Source of the DNA: Mesorhizobium mediterraneum
Lineage (GTDB): Bacteria; Pseudomonadota; Alphaproteobacteria; Rhizobiales; Rhizobiaceae
Direction: 5' to 3'
NCBI RefSeq assembly: GCF_002284565.1
Contig: NZ_NPKI01000015.1
Coordinates: 496,001-560,000, forward strand
DNA length: 64,000 bases
Shown here: positions 9,376-17,440 of the stretch, one piece after another
Numbering within the stretch: the stretch's first letter is position 1
Layout of the letters: the number at the start of each line of letters is the position of its first letter
Program-made: the position numbers and the translations under genes
The notes under the pieces: generated by a model
What the model was told of the DNA's origin: nothing
Seen by the model: only the letters and a program-made list of their open reading frames with translations
Database searches by the model: none

Positions 9376-10413
9376 TCAAATGGACTTGACCAAGCGGAGC
9401 AGCCCCAGCATCCCGACGAAGGTCCCCTTGCGGAAGGCGACGTAGGTCGGCTCCTCGATGCCGTGGAAGCGGCGTTTGAATGCAGCCTGCCCCTGCAGGT
9501 TGAACTTGCGGCGATTGATCCATGGCGAACCATAGGCGCGCTGGAAAGAGGTGCGCCAGAAGTCGCTTTCGGCAAATCCGCTGGGTCCGATGTCGACAAG
9601 CGGCGACAGGCCGAGCGTGACGACGGAGATGCCTTGCTCGCGGAAGCGGTCGACGGCGAATTTGGTCAGGCCGATCTCGGCATGCGGCGTGGCATCGACG
9701 TGCTTGCGCTTGAACGAGGTGGTATAGCCGATCACCTCGCCACCGCTGAACAGCGGATCGAAGTCGAGCAAGGCCACGAGCTCGCCATCGCGGCCATGCA
9801 GGACGAAGCGGCGCATGTCGACGCCGAGATGATCGCTGAACGGGCGGTTGAGGAAGGCCATCTCCCATCGCTTGACGATGCGGTCCGCCCGCCAGTTCTG
9901 CGATAGCCGCTGGATCTCGTCGAGAAAGATGGTCCGCTTATCCTCGGCAAAGGAAAACCCCTTTTTCAACAGCCAGCGCTCGGAATAGCGCACGGTTTCG
10001 TTGCGCTTTCCGGAAAAATCATGGGCTGGCAGGACCAGCCGCGTATCCACGCCGAGACGATTGACCTGGTATCCGAGCCCGGCGAGCACGCGCGCCGTCT
10101 GTTCGCCGATCTGCACGAACCACGGGTTGTCGGCGGCCTCGACGAAACGCCTGATGTAGTCGGGCCGATCGGGCGGGTGAACCACCGGGTCGCCAAGCGC
10201 GAAATGGTGCTTCATCTTGGTACCGAAGGCGATGTAGCCGTCAGCGTCTCCGAAATAGGAAAGGTTGCGCTGGACGGCGGTCGAATAGGCGAGCGAAAAA
10301 TCGCCATGCCGGCGCACCAGCGCCAGGCGCTCGACATGCGTCAGCTCCCGCCGCTCTACCTTCGGCGCTGCGCCTTCGAGCAGGCGGTCGAAATGAATGC
10401 GCAAGGAGGGCAT
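9376..10413 (-). CDS. DUF2156 / phosphatidylglycerol lysyltransferase C-terminal domain protein
   Basis: 345-aa soluble protein matching the C-terminal catalytic domain (LPG_synthase_C, DUF2156) of MprF-type aminoacyl-phosphatidylglycerol synthases, which transfer an amino acid from tRNA to lipid. Visible landmarks are GDADGYIAFGTKMKH and FALGDPVVHP near the N-terminus, RWEMAFLNRPF, LVALLDFDPLFSGGEVIGYTTSFKR and GLTKFAVDRFREQGISVVTLGLSPL. There are no membrane helices, so the flippase half of MprF is absent. It stands alone between convergent and divergent neighbours. Activity and substrate are not proven; only the domain assignment is firm. Confidence 0.8.
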   Translation of the reverse strand: MPSLRIHFDRLLEGAAPKVERRELTHVERLALVRRHGDFSLAYSTAVQRNLSYFGDADGYIAFGTKMKHHFALGDPVVHPPDRPDYIRRFVEAADNPWFVQIGEQTARVLAGLGYQVNRLGVDTRLVLPAHDFSGKRNETVRYSERWLLKKGFSFAEDKRTIFLDEIQRLSQNWRADRIVKRWEMAFLNRPFSDHLGVDMRRFVLHGRDGELVALLDFDPLFSGGEVIGYTTSFKRKHVDATPHAEIGLTKFAVDRFREQGISVVTLGLSPLVDIGPSGFAESDFWRTSFQRAYGSPWINRRKFNLQGQAAFKRRFHGIEEPTYVAFRKGTFVGMLGLLRLVKSI

Positions 10414-10588
10414 GGTCGAGGTTCCGCGTGCCGCGCTTCGCTATTGGGAATACCCGCCAGCCCGCAGGCTTCGAATCAGTCGCATTGGGCGGTCTGATTG
10501 TCGATCATATCGCGCATGTCCCCTTTAGAGCGCAACCGGCGTGGTGAACACCGATGAGTGGTGGCAGCGAGAACGGAACGGAATCTCA

Positions 10589-10621
10589 GCAATTGGGCAT
10601 AAACCGGCAATTGGGCATAAA
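10589..10621. repeat. Two direct copies of a 15-bp sequence
   Basis: GCAATTGGGCATAAA occurs twice at an 18-bp period, immediately beyond the T-tract side of the phoX terminator. The second copy supplies part of the A-tract (T-tract on the minus strand). Function unknown. Confidence 0.5.
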
Positions 10622-10653
10622 AAAGAGGGGCTTCGGTCGAGCCGAAACCCCTC
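10619..10653 (-). terminator. Rho-independent terminator of phoX
   Basis: Read on the minus strand, a GAGGGG...CCCCTC stem of about 12 bp (one G-T pair) with a 5-nt loop is followed directly by six T residues. It lies downstream of the phoX stop and points the right way for that gene. The intervening sequence is a dispersed palindromic repeat. Confidence 0.75.
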
Positions 10654-10693
10654 CTTCACGATTTGTCAGCGTGGACCTTGGAGTGAGATGAAC

Positions 10694-10825
10694 TCTAGAG
10701 CGCTTCATCGTTTCACGGAAACTCCGAACCGCTCCATCTCTTTGTTTTTGCGCAATTCCCTAGGGAAAGCGCTAAGCGCTTTTCCCCGGAAAACCGTTTC
10801 ACACTTTTCCTGGAATTGCTCTAGA
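10694..10825. repeat. Dispersed rhizobial palindromic repeat (TCTAGAGC... type)
   Basis: About 130 bp bounded by TCTAGA at each end, with internal AAAGCGCTTAGCGCTTTTCC dyad and GGAAAACCGTTTCACAC elements. From memory this resembles a repeat family common between genes in Mesorhizobium and related genomes. The terminal TCTAGA supplies the TAG stop of phoX. A role as mRNA-stabilising hairpin or non-autonomous mobile repeat is inferred. Confidence 0.7.
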
Positions 10826-12842
10826 CCGCAATCTTGCCGCCGCCCTGTTTGGTGATGGCGACGACCGACGGCCGCACCGGCATGTCGGGCTTGAAGTCGG
10901 GCCAGCGGGTCGACAGGTCCTCGTAGTAAGAGGGACGGCCAAAAGGCTCCCAATCTTCGCCGCCATCGCCCGGATGCTGGACGGCGACGAAAGCGGTCTG
11001 ATCGTCGGGCGTGAATAGCGGGCCGCACATTTCGGCGCCGATCGGCACGCGGAAGAACAGCTTTGATGTCGCCCGCGCCTCGCCTTCGGTGTCGACCGCC
11101 CACAGGCCGTCGGTGCGGCCGGTCGCCTTCGGGCCCTGGCCGTCGGTCGAAACCCAGAGCCGGCCGGCCGCATCGACGGCACAGTTGTCCGGCATGCCGA
11201 ACCAGCCATTGGCGGTCGTTGCGGTCGAGAAGGTGGCGCCGACTTCGGCCACCGAGGGATCGCCGCATTTCAACAGCACTTCCCACTTGCCCTTGGCAGC
11301 AGTGAAATCGCCACCGCCCTCGACGATCTCGATGATGTGGCCGAAGGCGTTTTCGGCGCGCGGGTTGGCGGCGTCGACTTGGTCGGCCTTGCGCTTCGAA
11401 TTATTGGTCAACATCAAATAGACCTTGCCGTTGGCGGCATTGGGCTGGACGTCCTCGGGGCGATCCATCTTTGTGGCGCCGAGCAGGTCGGCGGCACGGC
11501 GCGTCTCGATCAGCACGTCGGCCTGGCTGGCAAAGCCGTTCTCCGCCGTCAAAGGGCCCTGACCGAAGACGATGGGAAGCCATTCAAGCGTACCGTCCTC
11601 GGCGAATTTGGCGACGTAGAGCGTGCCGTCGTCGAGAATATCCATGTTGGCGGCGCGGTCCTCGGCGTTGAATTTGCCTGCGGTGACGAATTTATAGACA
11701 TAGTCAAAACGCTCGTCGTCACCGAGATAGAAGACGACGCGGCCATCCTTGGCGACGATCGATTCAGCACCTTCATGCTTGAAGCGGCCCATGGCGGTGC
11801 GCTTCTTCGGCGTCGATGTCGGATCGTTGACATCGACCTCGACGATCCAGCCAAAACGGTTCGGCTCGTTCGGCTCCTTGCCGAGGTCGAAACGGTCATA
11901 ATGCGCTGCCCACTCATAGGCACCTTCGGGAATGCCCAGGCGCTTGTAGTTGGCGGCTTCCGAATGATCGGCCGGCAGTTCGCCGGAGAAATAGCCGTGG
12001 ATATTTTCCTCGGCCATGACATAGGTGCCCCAGGGCGTGACGCCGCCGGCGCAGTTGTTGACGGTGCCGATGACCTTGGTGCCGGTCGGGTCGGCATTGG
12101 TCTTGACGCGGTCGTGGCCGGCGACGGGGCCTGACAGCGCCATCTCGGTGTTGGAGGTGATGCGGCGATTGAGCTTGCCGTCGCGCACCACCTGCCATTT
12201 GCCTGATACCTTGCGGATCTCGACGATGGTGCCGCCATGCGCGGCCATCTCGACATCGACCTGTTCCTTGCTCAGCGGCGCCTGCTTGGCCTCACCATCG
12301 ACGATGGTGACGAGGCCCGGGAACATCAGATGCGGGTTGGTGTATTCGTGGTTGACCACCAGCAGGCCATGCTCGGCCGAGCCGTCGAGCGGGATGTAGC
12401 CGACATAGTCGTTGTTGTAGCCAAACTGTCTTTCCTGGGCCTGCGCCGACTGTTTAGTCGGATCGAATTCCGGCGAATCGGCAAACAGCGGATCGCCCCA
12501 GCGCAGCAGCACGTCGGCGTCATAGCCCGGAGCGACATGATGCTTGTCGTCGACACCTGCCTCGACCTCGTCGAACGTGAAGGCCGAGCCGCCGGCGGCG
12601 CGGGCATCGTCGGCGAGGATCAGCGCGAGCGGGCTGACGGTGACGGCGATGGCGGTTGCCGCGAGCGATCCCTGTAGAAAACCGCGGCGCGAGAAACGCG
12701 CGGCGATGATCTCGCCCATCGTCTTGTTGTCAGTGGGATTGGTTCCTGGCCCATCGTTTTCCTCGAGCAGACTGGTGCGGAACTGGGCGTCGGGGGAGCG
12801 ATGTTCGGTCGAGCGATGTTCAGTCGAGCGATGTTCAGTCAT
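10821..12842 (-). CDS. phoX: PhoX-family (DUF839) alkaline phosphatase, Tat-exported
   Basis: 673-aa secreted phosphatase-like protein (DUF839/PhoX), a calcium/iron-dependent family that releases phosphate from organic esters in the periplasm. A twin-arginine motif (SRRGFLQ) and hydrophobic stretch ending in ADDARAAGG indicate Tat export. Family motifs include LLVVNHEYTNPH, GTVNNCAGGVTPWGTYVMAEEN, MDRPEDVQPN, MPDNCAVDAAGRLWVSTDG and FVAVQHPGD. The chosen ATG gives a first segment of three TEHRS repeats encoded by a 15-bp tandem array. A later in-frame Met (MGEIIAARFSRRGF) just before the Tat motif is an alternative start. The stop lies inside a dispersed repeat and a strong terminator follows. 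Confidence 0.9.
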   Translation of the reverse strand: MTEHRSTEHRSTEHRSPDAQFRTSLLEENDGPGTNPTDNKTMGEIIAARFSRRGFLQGSLAATAIAVTVSPLALILADDARAAGGSAFTFDEVEAGVDDKHHVAPGYDADVLLRWGDPLFADSPEFDPTKQSAQAQERQFGYNNDYVGYIPLDGSAEHGLLVVNHEYTNPHLMFPGLVTIVDGEAKQAPLSKEQVDVEMAAHGGTIVEIRKVSGKWQVVRDGKLNRRITSNTEMALSGPVAGHDRVKTNADPTGTKVIGTVNNCAGGVTPWGTYVMAEENIHGYFSGELPADHSEAANYKRLGIPEGAYEWAAHYDRFDLGKEPNEPNRFGWIVEVDVNDPTSTPKKRTAMGRFKHEGAESIVAKDGRVVFYLGDDERFDYVYKFVTAGKFNAEDRAANMDILDDGTLYVAKFAEDGTLEWLPIVFGQGPLTAENGFASQADVLIETRRAADLLGATKMDRPEDVQPNAANGKVYLMLTNNSKRKADQVDAANPRAENAFGHIIEIVEGGGDFTAAKGKWEVLLKCGDPSVAEVGATFSTATTANGWFGMPDNCAVDAAGRLWVSTDGQGPKATGRTDGLWAVDTEGEARATSKLFFRVPIGAEMCGPLFTPDDQTAFVAVQHPGDGGEDWEPFGRPSYYEDLSTRWPDFKPDMPVRPSVVAITKQGGGKIAV
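12796..12840 (-). repeat. 15-bp tandem repeat (3 copies) at the 5' end of phoX
   Basis: Three head-to-tail 15-bp units, one differing by a single base, directly follow the presumed ATG and encode TEHRS three times. The period is a multiple of three, so unit gain or loss would keep the frame. Confidence 0.85.
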
Positions 12843-13049
12843 GGGGGGCTTGCCTCTGGCTTCTTTGGGATGGCTGGAGCGTCTTGCTTGACTGACCGCG
12901 TATCGCCGGGAGATCACAGTTTGATGACGTTGCCGGCCAATTTCCAGCCCCGATTTCATGTCCATGATCAGCCCCGCTTGACCGCGACCGACGCTTCGGA
13001 AACAAGATCTGCTGCAGGCGCGGAAGCACCGCTTCGAGAGGGACAAAAA

Positions 13050-13388
13050 GTGAGTTTTTGGGGACTGGGGCAGCTCGGCATTTCTACAGTGATCTTCCTG
13101 CTGGCAGCGACGGCGGCGAAGCAATGGGGACTGGCGCCGAGCCTCGGCAAGATCGTTCTGACCTTGGCGCTCTATTCGCTGGGCAATCTGATCATGCTGA
13201 GGCTGATCCGTGAATTCGGCATGTCGGTGTCTTTCAGCCTGTCGGCGGTGATCCAGCTGGTGTCGGTGAACGTCGTGGCCCTGGTCTTCTTCGGCGAGCG
13301 CGTCAATGCGTTGCAGGCGACTGGCATCGTGCTCGCCGTCGCAGCTGTGGCGCTGATAACGCTCGGACCCTATCTGCAAAAATTGTAA
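13050..13388 (+). CDS. Small four-helix transporter (SMR/EamA-like)
   Basis: 112-aa inner-membrane protein with four predicted helices, the size of small multidrug resistance (SMR) proteins. The C-terminal half has ALVFFGERVNALQATGIVLAVAAVALI, a GE-containing helix pair typical of SMR/EamA half-transporters, which work as dimers. The GTG start was chosen because GAGAGGGA lies 6 bp upstream and the length then fits the family. An in-frame ATG 126 bp earlier would add a poorly conserved hydrophilic leader. Divergent from phoX; substrate unknown. Confidence 0.75.
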   Translation: MSFWGLGQLGISTVIFLLAATAAKQWGLAPSLGKIVLTLALYSLGNLIMLRLIREFGMSVSFSLSAVIQLVSVNVVALVFFGERVNALQATGIVLAVAAVALITLGPYLQKL

Positions 13389-13400
13389 TTGCGAGGGTCG

Positions 13401-14102
13401 ATGAAGAATACCGCAAACAAGTTGCTCAACTGGATCGAATTCCCGGTGCTGCTGGCCGGACTGGTCATCGCCGGCGGATTGTGGGGGTTCGAGGAGCTGA
13501 TGGAGGTGGCGCGAGACACCACGCCGCACGCCTTCGATACGGAAATCCTGCTCGCTTTCCGTGAAGCGGGCCAGCCTGACAATCCGATCGGACCGCCATG
13601 GCTGGAAGGAGCGATGCGCGACCTCACCAGCCTCGGCAGCGCCAGCGTGCTCGTGCTGATCACTGCTGCGGTGATCGTTTATCTGCTGCTGATCCACAGA
13701 CCGGGACCAGCGTTTCTCGTTTTCGTGGCAGTGGCGGGCGGGCAGGCCCTGTCGAGCACGCTGAAGCTCGGAATCGACCGGCCGCGCCCCGATCTGGTCT
13801 CGCATCTCGCCGACGTGGCGACGCTTTCGTTTCCGAGCGGCCATGCGATGCTGTCGGCGGTGACATATTTGACGCTGGGCAGCATGGCGTCGCGCTTCCT
13901 GCCTGGGCGAACGACCAAGATCTATGTGTTGGCACTTGCGGTGCTGACGACCCTGCTGGTCGGCATCAGCCGCGTCTATCTCGGTGTTCATTGGCCGTCC
14001 GACGTGCTGGCCGGCTGGTGTGCCGGCTTCGCCTGGGCGATGCTGTGCTGGCTGGCCGCACGGACGCTACAGCGATGGCGCGGGCACACCGACGGCGGCT
14101 GA
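13401..14102 (+). CDS. PAP2-family membrane phosphatase
   Basis: 233-aa inner-membrane PAP2/acid-phosphatase superfamily enzyme, acting on lipid phosphates such as undecaprenyl diphosphate or phosphatidate. The three catalytic motifs are intact: KLGIDRPRPD near residue 120, FPSGHAM near 143 and SRVYLGVHWPSDVLAG near 190. Five or six helices surround them. ATG was chosen over an in-frame TTG four codons earlier, although GAGGG sits close to the ATG. It begins 12 bp after the small transporter gene, probably the same transcript. A possible lipid A modification or cell-wall lipid role is inference. Confidence 0.88.
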   Translation: MKNTANKLLNWIEFPVLLAGLVIAGGLWGFEELMEVARDTTPHAFDTEILLAFREAGQPDNPIGPPWLEGAMRDLTSLGSASVLVLITAAVIVYLLLIHRPGPAFLVFVAVAGGQALSSTLKLGIDRPRPDLVSHLADVATLSFPSGHAMLSAVTYLTLGSMASRFLPGRTTKIYVLALAVLTTLLVGISRVYLGVHWPSDVLAGWCAGFAWAMLCWLAARTLQRWRGHTDGG

Positions 14103-14230
14103 ACCGGCCGTCAGAACGACGCTGCGGCTAATTCTCCTCGAAATTTGCGGCGCCCGAGGGCCTACTGTCCTAGCTGGCACGCAAGCTCTGCAGGACACAA
14201 CCGATCTTGGTGCGTGCATGTCTGACATAT

Positions 14231-14242
14231 GCATCATGATGC
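14231..14242. promoter_or_regulatory. 12-bp perfect palindrome upstream of XRE regulator
   Basis: GCATCATGATGC lies 63 bp before the small helix-turn-helix gene, in an AT-richer stretch. XRE regulators commonly bind such dyads near their own promoter; autoregulation is inferred. Confidence 0.35.
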
Positions 14243-14305
14243 TTGAACCATCAAAATGATAGTATTATGCATGGGAATGCAGACTCAGACGGGGGTTTTT
14301 AGCCG

Positions 14306-14575
14306 ATGATCACTGCCGCGCAGATGCGCGCCGCAAGGGCGCTGGCCGGCATCGATCAGAAGACGCTCGCCGAGCGCGCCGGGGTTTCACTTCCAACCAT
14401 TCAGCGCATGGAAGCGAGCGACGGCGTGGTCAGGGGCGTGGTCGATACGCTGATGAAGGTCATCCAGGCCCTCGATGGGGCCGGCGTGGAACTGATCGGC
14501 GAGAACCAGGCCAGCGAGCGCGGTGGCAGGGGCGTGCGCCTCAAGCCGGTCGTGCCGCGGAACCCGCCGGGCTGA
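14306..14575 (+). CDS. Small XRE-family helix-turn-helix regulator
   Basis: 89-aa DNA-binding protein. The helix-turn-helix spans about residues 4-60 (AARALAGIDQKTLAERAGVS, then PTIQRMEAS), after which the protein ends in a basic tail. Such single-domain XRE proteins often precede a transporter gene they control; here the SulP transporter begins 127 bp downstream on the same strand, separated by a dispersed palindrome. Control of sulP is inferred from position only. Confidence 0.85.
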   Translation: MITAAQMRAARALAGIDQKTLAERAGVSLPTIQRMEASDGVVRGVVDTLMKVIQALDGAGVELIGENQASERGGRGVRLKPVVPRNPPG

Positions 14576-14640
14576 GCCGACAAAGTCGCGACGGCGACCG
14601 CCGACAGTCCTGCCGACGATCCCGCCGCCTTCTTGGTTTT

Positions 14641-14683
14641 ATGCATGCCCCAAAACCGCTCAGCATTTTTGGGCGACATGCAT
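14641..14683. repeat. Dispersed palindromic repeat (ATGCATG...CATGCAT type)
   Basis: Imperfect inverted repeat with ATGCATG and GGGCGACATGCAT ends around a CCCAAAA/TTTTGGG core, placed between the XRE and SulP genes. A related copy lies downstream of hrcA. It belongs to the rhizobial short palindromic repeats; it may act as attenuator or mRNA hairpin here. Confidence 0.65.
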
Positions 14684-14702
14684 CAGGAGCGGAAGGTAGT
14701 CC

Positions 14703-16421
14703 ATGGATCGAACCCGACGGGTAGTTCATCAACCGGCGCGGCCGGCATTTTCCGAACTGTTCACACCGAAGCTGGTGACGGTGCTGCGCGAGGGCTATAC
14801 GCTTAGGCATTTCAAGGCCGATGCGATCGCCGGATTGACCGTGGCCATCGTGGCGCTGCCGCTGTCGATGGCGATCGCGATTGCTTCCGGCGTGACGCCG
14901 GAGCGCGGCCTGTTCACCGCCATCGTCGGCGGTTTCATCGTCTCGGCGCTCGGCGGCAGTCGCTTCCAGATAGGCGGTCCAGCCGGCGCCTTCATCGTGC
15001 TGGTGGCGGCGACGGTCCAGCGCGAAGGCATCGATGGGCTGCTTCTGGCGACGATGATGTCCGGCATTTTCCTGCTCGCCATCGGCTATCTCAGACTCGG
15101 CACCTATATCAAATTCATCCCCTACCCGGTGACCGTCGGCTTCACCGCGGGCATCGCCATCATCATCTTTTCCGGACAGATCGTCGAACTGTTCGGGCTG
15201 AAGCTCGCCGGCAACGAGCCCGGGCCACTGCTGCCGAAGCTCGTGGCGATCGGTGAGGCCGCCGGCACGATCAACATCTCGGCGACGCTGGTGGCGATGC
15301 TGACCATCGCCATCATTGTCGGGCTGAAGCGGTGGCGCCCCGGCTGGCCGGGCATGCTGATTGCCGTCGGGCTCGCCTCGCTGGTCGTGGCGCTGCTGGC
15401 GCTGCCGGCGGAAACGATCGGCACGCGCTATGGCGGCATTCCGCGCAACCTGCCTTTTCCGGCGCTGCCGGCGCTCAGCCTCGACAAGGCGATCGCGGTG
15501 CTGCCGGACGCCGTTGCCTTCGCGCTGCTCGGCGCCATCGAATCGCTGCTGTCGGCCGTGGTCGCCGACGGCATGACTGGACGTCGGCACCGCTCCAATT
15601 GCGAACTGGTGGCGCAAGGGTTCGCCAACATCGCCTCCGCCCTGTTCGGCGGCATCTGCGCCACAGGCACCATTGCCCGCACCGCGACCAATGTGCGGTC
15701 CGGCGCGCACGGGCCGGTTTCGGGCATGTTGCACTCGCTGTTCCTGCTTGTCTTCATGCTGGTGGCGGCGCCGCTGGCCAGCTACATCCCACTCGCAGCT
15801 CTTGCCGGCGTGCTGGCGGTGGTGTGCTGGAACATGTTCGAAAAACAGGCTTTTGCCACCCTGCTGCGCGCCTCACGCGGCGACGCACTGGTGCTGATGG
15901 CGACCTTCCTGATCGTCGTGTTCCGCGATCTTACCGAAGGCATCATCGTCGGCTTCGCGCTGGGCTCGATCCTGTTCATCGACCGTATGGCCAAGAGCAT
16001 CGCCGTGGAGACCGACCTGCCGCTGGTGCAGGACGATGTCGCTGACGGCAGCAACGGTGGCGGCGCCTATGATTCCAGCGAGGCGAGCGACGCCGATACC
16101 GTCGTCTACCGGATCTCTGGCGCATTCTTCTTCGGCGCCGCTTCGACCGTCGGCACGGTGCTGGACCGCATCGCCGACCAGCGCAAGAACTTCATCCTCG
16201 ATTGCTCGGCGGTGCCGTTCTTCGATTCGACGGCCGCCAACGTCATTGAGGGTGCCGCCCACAAGGCGAGGCGCGCCGGCGTCCGCTTTATAATAGCAGG
16301 CGCTTCGCAGCAGACACGGCGCATGCTGATCAAGCACGGTGTCAAGCGGCCGCTGGTGACATTCGCCGCCTCGATCAGGGACGCGCGGGCGCAACTGGCA
16401 AGGAAGACGGAGGCGGAGTAA
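14703..16421 (+). CDS. SulP-family anion transporter with STAS domain
   Basis: 572-aa inner-membrane SLC26/SulP transporter, moving sulfate, bicarbonate or a dicarboxylate. The N-terminal half holds about 12-14 helices with family landmarks ADAIAGLTVAIVALPLSMAIAIASG near 30-55 and QIGGPAGAFIVL near 90. A C-terminal STAS domain spans about 455-560 (VVYRISGAFFFGAAS, then FILDCSAVPFFDSTAANVIEG). The ATG has a GGAAGG Shine-Dalgarno. A perfect hairpin terminator begins at its stop codon. The substrate cannot be assigned by eye. Confidence 0.92.
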   Translation: MDRTRRVVHQPARPAFSELFTPKLVTVLREGYTLRHFKADAIAGLTVAIVALPLSMAIAIASGVTPERGLFTAIVGGFIVSALGGSRFQIGGPAGAFIVLVAATVQREGIDGLLLATMMSGIFLLAIGYLRLGTYIKFIPYPVTVGFTAGIAIIIFSGQIVELFGLKLAGNEPGPLLPKLVAIGEAAGTINISATLVAMLTIAIIVGLKRWRPGWPGMLIAVGLASLVVALLALPAETIGTRYGGIPRNLPFPALPALSLDKAIAVLPDAVAFALLGAIESLLSAVVADGMTGRRHRSNCELVAQGFANIASALFGGICATGTIARTATNVRSGAHGPVSGMLHSLFLLVFMLVAAPLASYIPLAALAGVLAVVCWNMFEKQAFATLLRASRGDALVLMATFLIVVFRDLTEGIIVGFALGSILFIDRMAKSIAVETDLPLVQDDVADGSNGGGAYDSSEASDADTVVYRISGAFFFGAASTVGTVLDRIADQRKNFILDCSAVPFFDSTAANVIEGAAHKARRAGVRFIIAGASQQTRRMLIKHGVKRPLVTFAASIRDARAQLARKTEAE

Positions 16422-16449
16422 CCGCCGACCGGAATAGCCGGTCGGCGGT
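16421..16449. terminator. Bidirectional terminator between sulP and the beta-propeller gene
   Basis: A perfect 12-bp stem (ACCGCCGACCGG with its complement) around a 5-nt AATAG loop fills the gap between two convergent genes and includes the last base of the sulP stop. No U-tract, so efficiency is uncertain, but the position is classic. Confidence 0.75.
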
Positions 16450-16465
16450 CAATCGCTGGGGAAGC

Positions 16466-17326
16466 TCAGTCGAGGGAGAGCGCCGCGACTTCGCCCTCGT
16501 TCATCTGCGGCACATAGATGGTCGACTTGCCGTCGGTGCCGATGTCGGCGCTGCCCGGCTTGAAAGTCGCGACTGCCTCAGGCTTGCCGCCGGCCTTGTA
16601 ACGGTAGAGCGTGCCGGCCATGTAGGCGGTGGCGTAGACGCTGTCGCCGACGACAATGACACCGTCGAGGTTGGCGAATTTTTGCGCGCCGGGCAGGTGC
16701 GAAACTGTCCTGGTGGCGAGATCGACCGAAAGCAGGCCGCCCGGCTCCGCGGTGCTGAAATCCGGCTTGATGCCCTTGCCCCAGGACGCGACGATCAGCC
16801 GGCCACCATCGGCGAAGATACCATTTGGCGACGCAAGTGCCGCATCCCTGACGAACAGTTCCTGCCCGCCGTCGTCGAGGCGGTAGATCGCGTCGGCCAG
16901 CATGTCCGTGACGTAGATTTTGCCGGAAGCGTCAGTGGTCATGTCGTTGAGAAAGACGGTATTCGGCACATCGATGGTCGACACGAGCTTGCCGTTTTCG
17001 AGATTGACGACGCGGATTTTCGTGATGTCGGCGACATATAGCTTGCCGCCGGATATGGCCATGCCCTTCGGCGCGTCCATGCCGTCGGTCCAATGCTGAG
17101 CAACCATCTTGCCGTCCAGGGACAGGATTGACAGATAGCCGTTGCCGTCAGCTTCGCTGGGATTGCCGACGATATTGGAGACGATGATGCGCTTGCCGGC
17201 AGCGTCGAAGAACGCCGATTCCGGCTGTTCGAGGCCAGTGGCACGCCAGATTTCACCGGCCCGAGCGGCAGGCACGATGGCGATGCCGATGATGGCGAGA
17301 AGTGTCGAGGTGATCAGGGTTTTCAT
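16466..17326 (-). CDS. Secreted SMP-30/gluconolactonase-like beta-propeller protein
   Basis: 286-aa exported protein with a Sec signal peptide (MKTLITSTLLAIIGIAIVPAARAGE, cleavage after ARA). The mature part is built of repeated strands with propeller motifs (ISGGKLYVADITKIRVVNLENGK, DASGKIYVTDMLADAIYRLD, ASPNGIFADGGRLIVASWG), as in SMP-30/LRE six-bladed propellers. The family includes sugar lactonases but most secreted members have no known activity. It is divergent from an XRE regulator, with a palindrome between them, so that regulator may control it. Confidence 0.8.
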   Translation of the reverse strand: MKTLITSTLLAIIGIAIVPAARAGEIWRATGLEQPESAFFDAAGKRIIVSNIVGNPSEADGNGYLSILSLDGKMVAQHWTDGMDAPKGMAISGGKLYVADITKIRVVNLENGKLVSTIDVPNTVFLNDMTTDASGKIYVTDMLADAIYRLDDGGQELFVRDAALASPNGIFADGGRLIVASWGKGIKPDFSTAEPGGLLSVDLATRTVSHLPGAQKFANLDGVIVVGDSVYATAYMAGTLYRYKAGGKPEAVATFKPGSADIGTDGKSTIYVPQMNEGEVAALSLD

Positions 17327-17397
17327 GGCTGGTTCTCCTGTAGTGATGGCGGAGAACTAGGGTTCTTGATACTTTTCGGGAAGAACGATTGCAGCTA

Positions 17398-17414
17398 GTA
17401 TCGAAGATCGATAC
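17398..17414. promoter_or_regulatory. 17-bp inverted repeat in the propeller/XRE divergent promoter
   Basis: Arms GTATCG and CGATAC around AAGAT, 26 bp before the XRE start and 71 bp before the propeller gene. Candidate operator for the adjacent regulator; inferred. Confidence 0.4.
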
Positions 17415-17440
17415 GAAACCACCCAAAAGAGGTGCATCCC

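Noticed and set aside
12796..12840. Tandem repeats as a CRISPR array
   Set aside because: 15-bp units without spacers and within a coding region; not CRISPR.
12843..13991. In-frame upstream extension of phoX (would give 1056 aa)
   Set aside because: It lies opposite the SMR-like and PAP2 genes and has shadow-type composition (Gln/Arg/His-rich). The Tat signal must be near the N-terminus.
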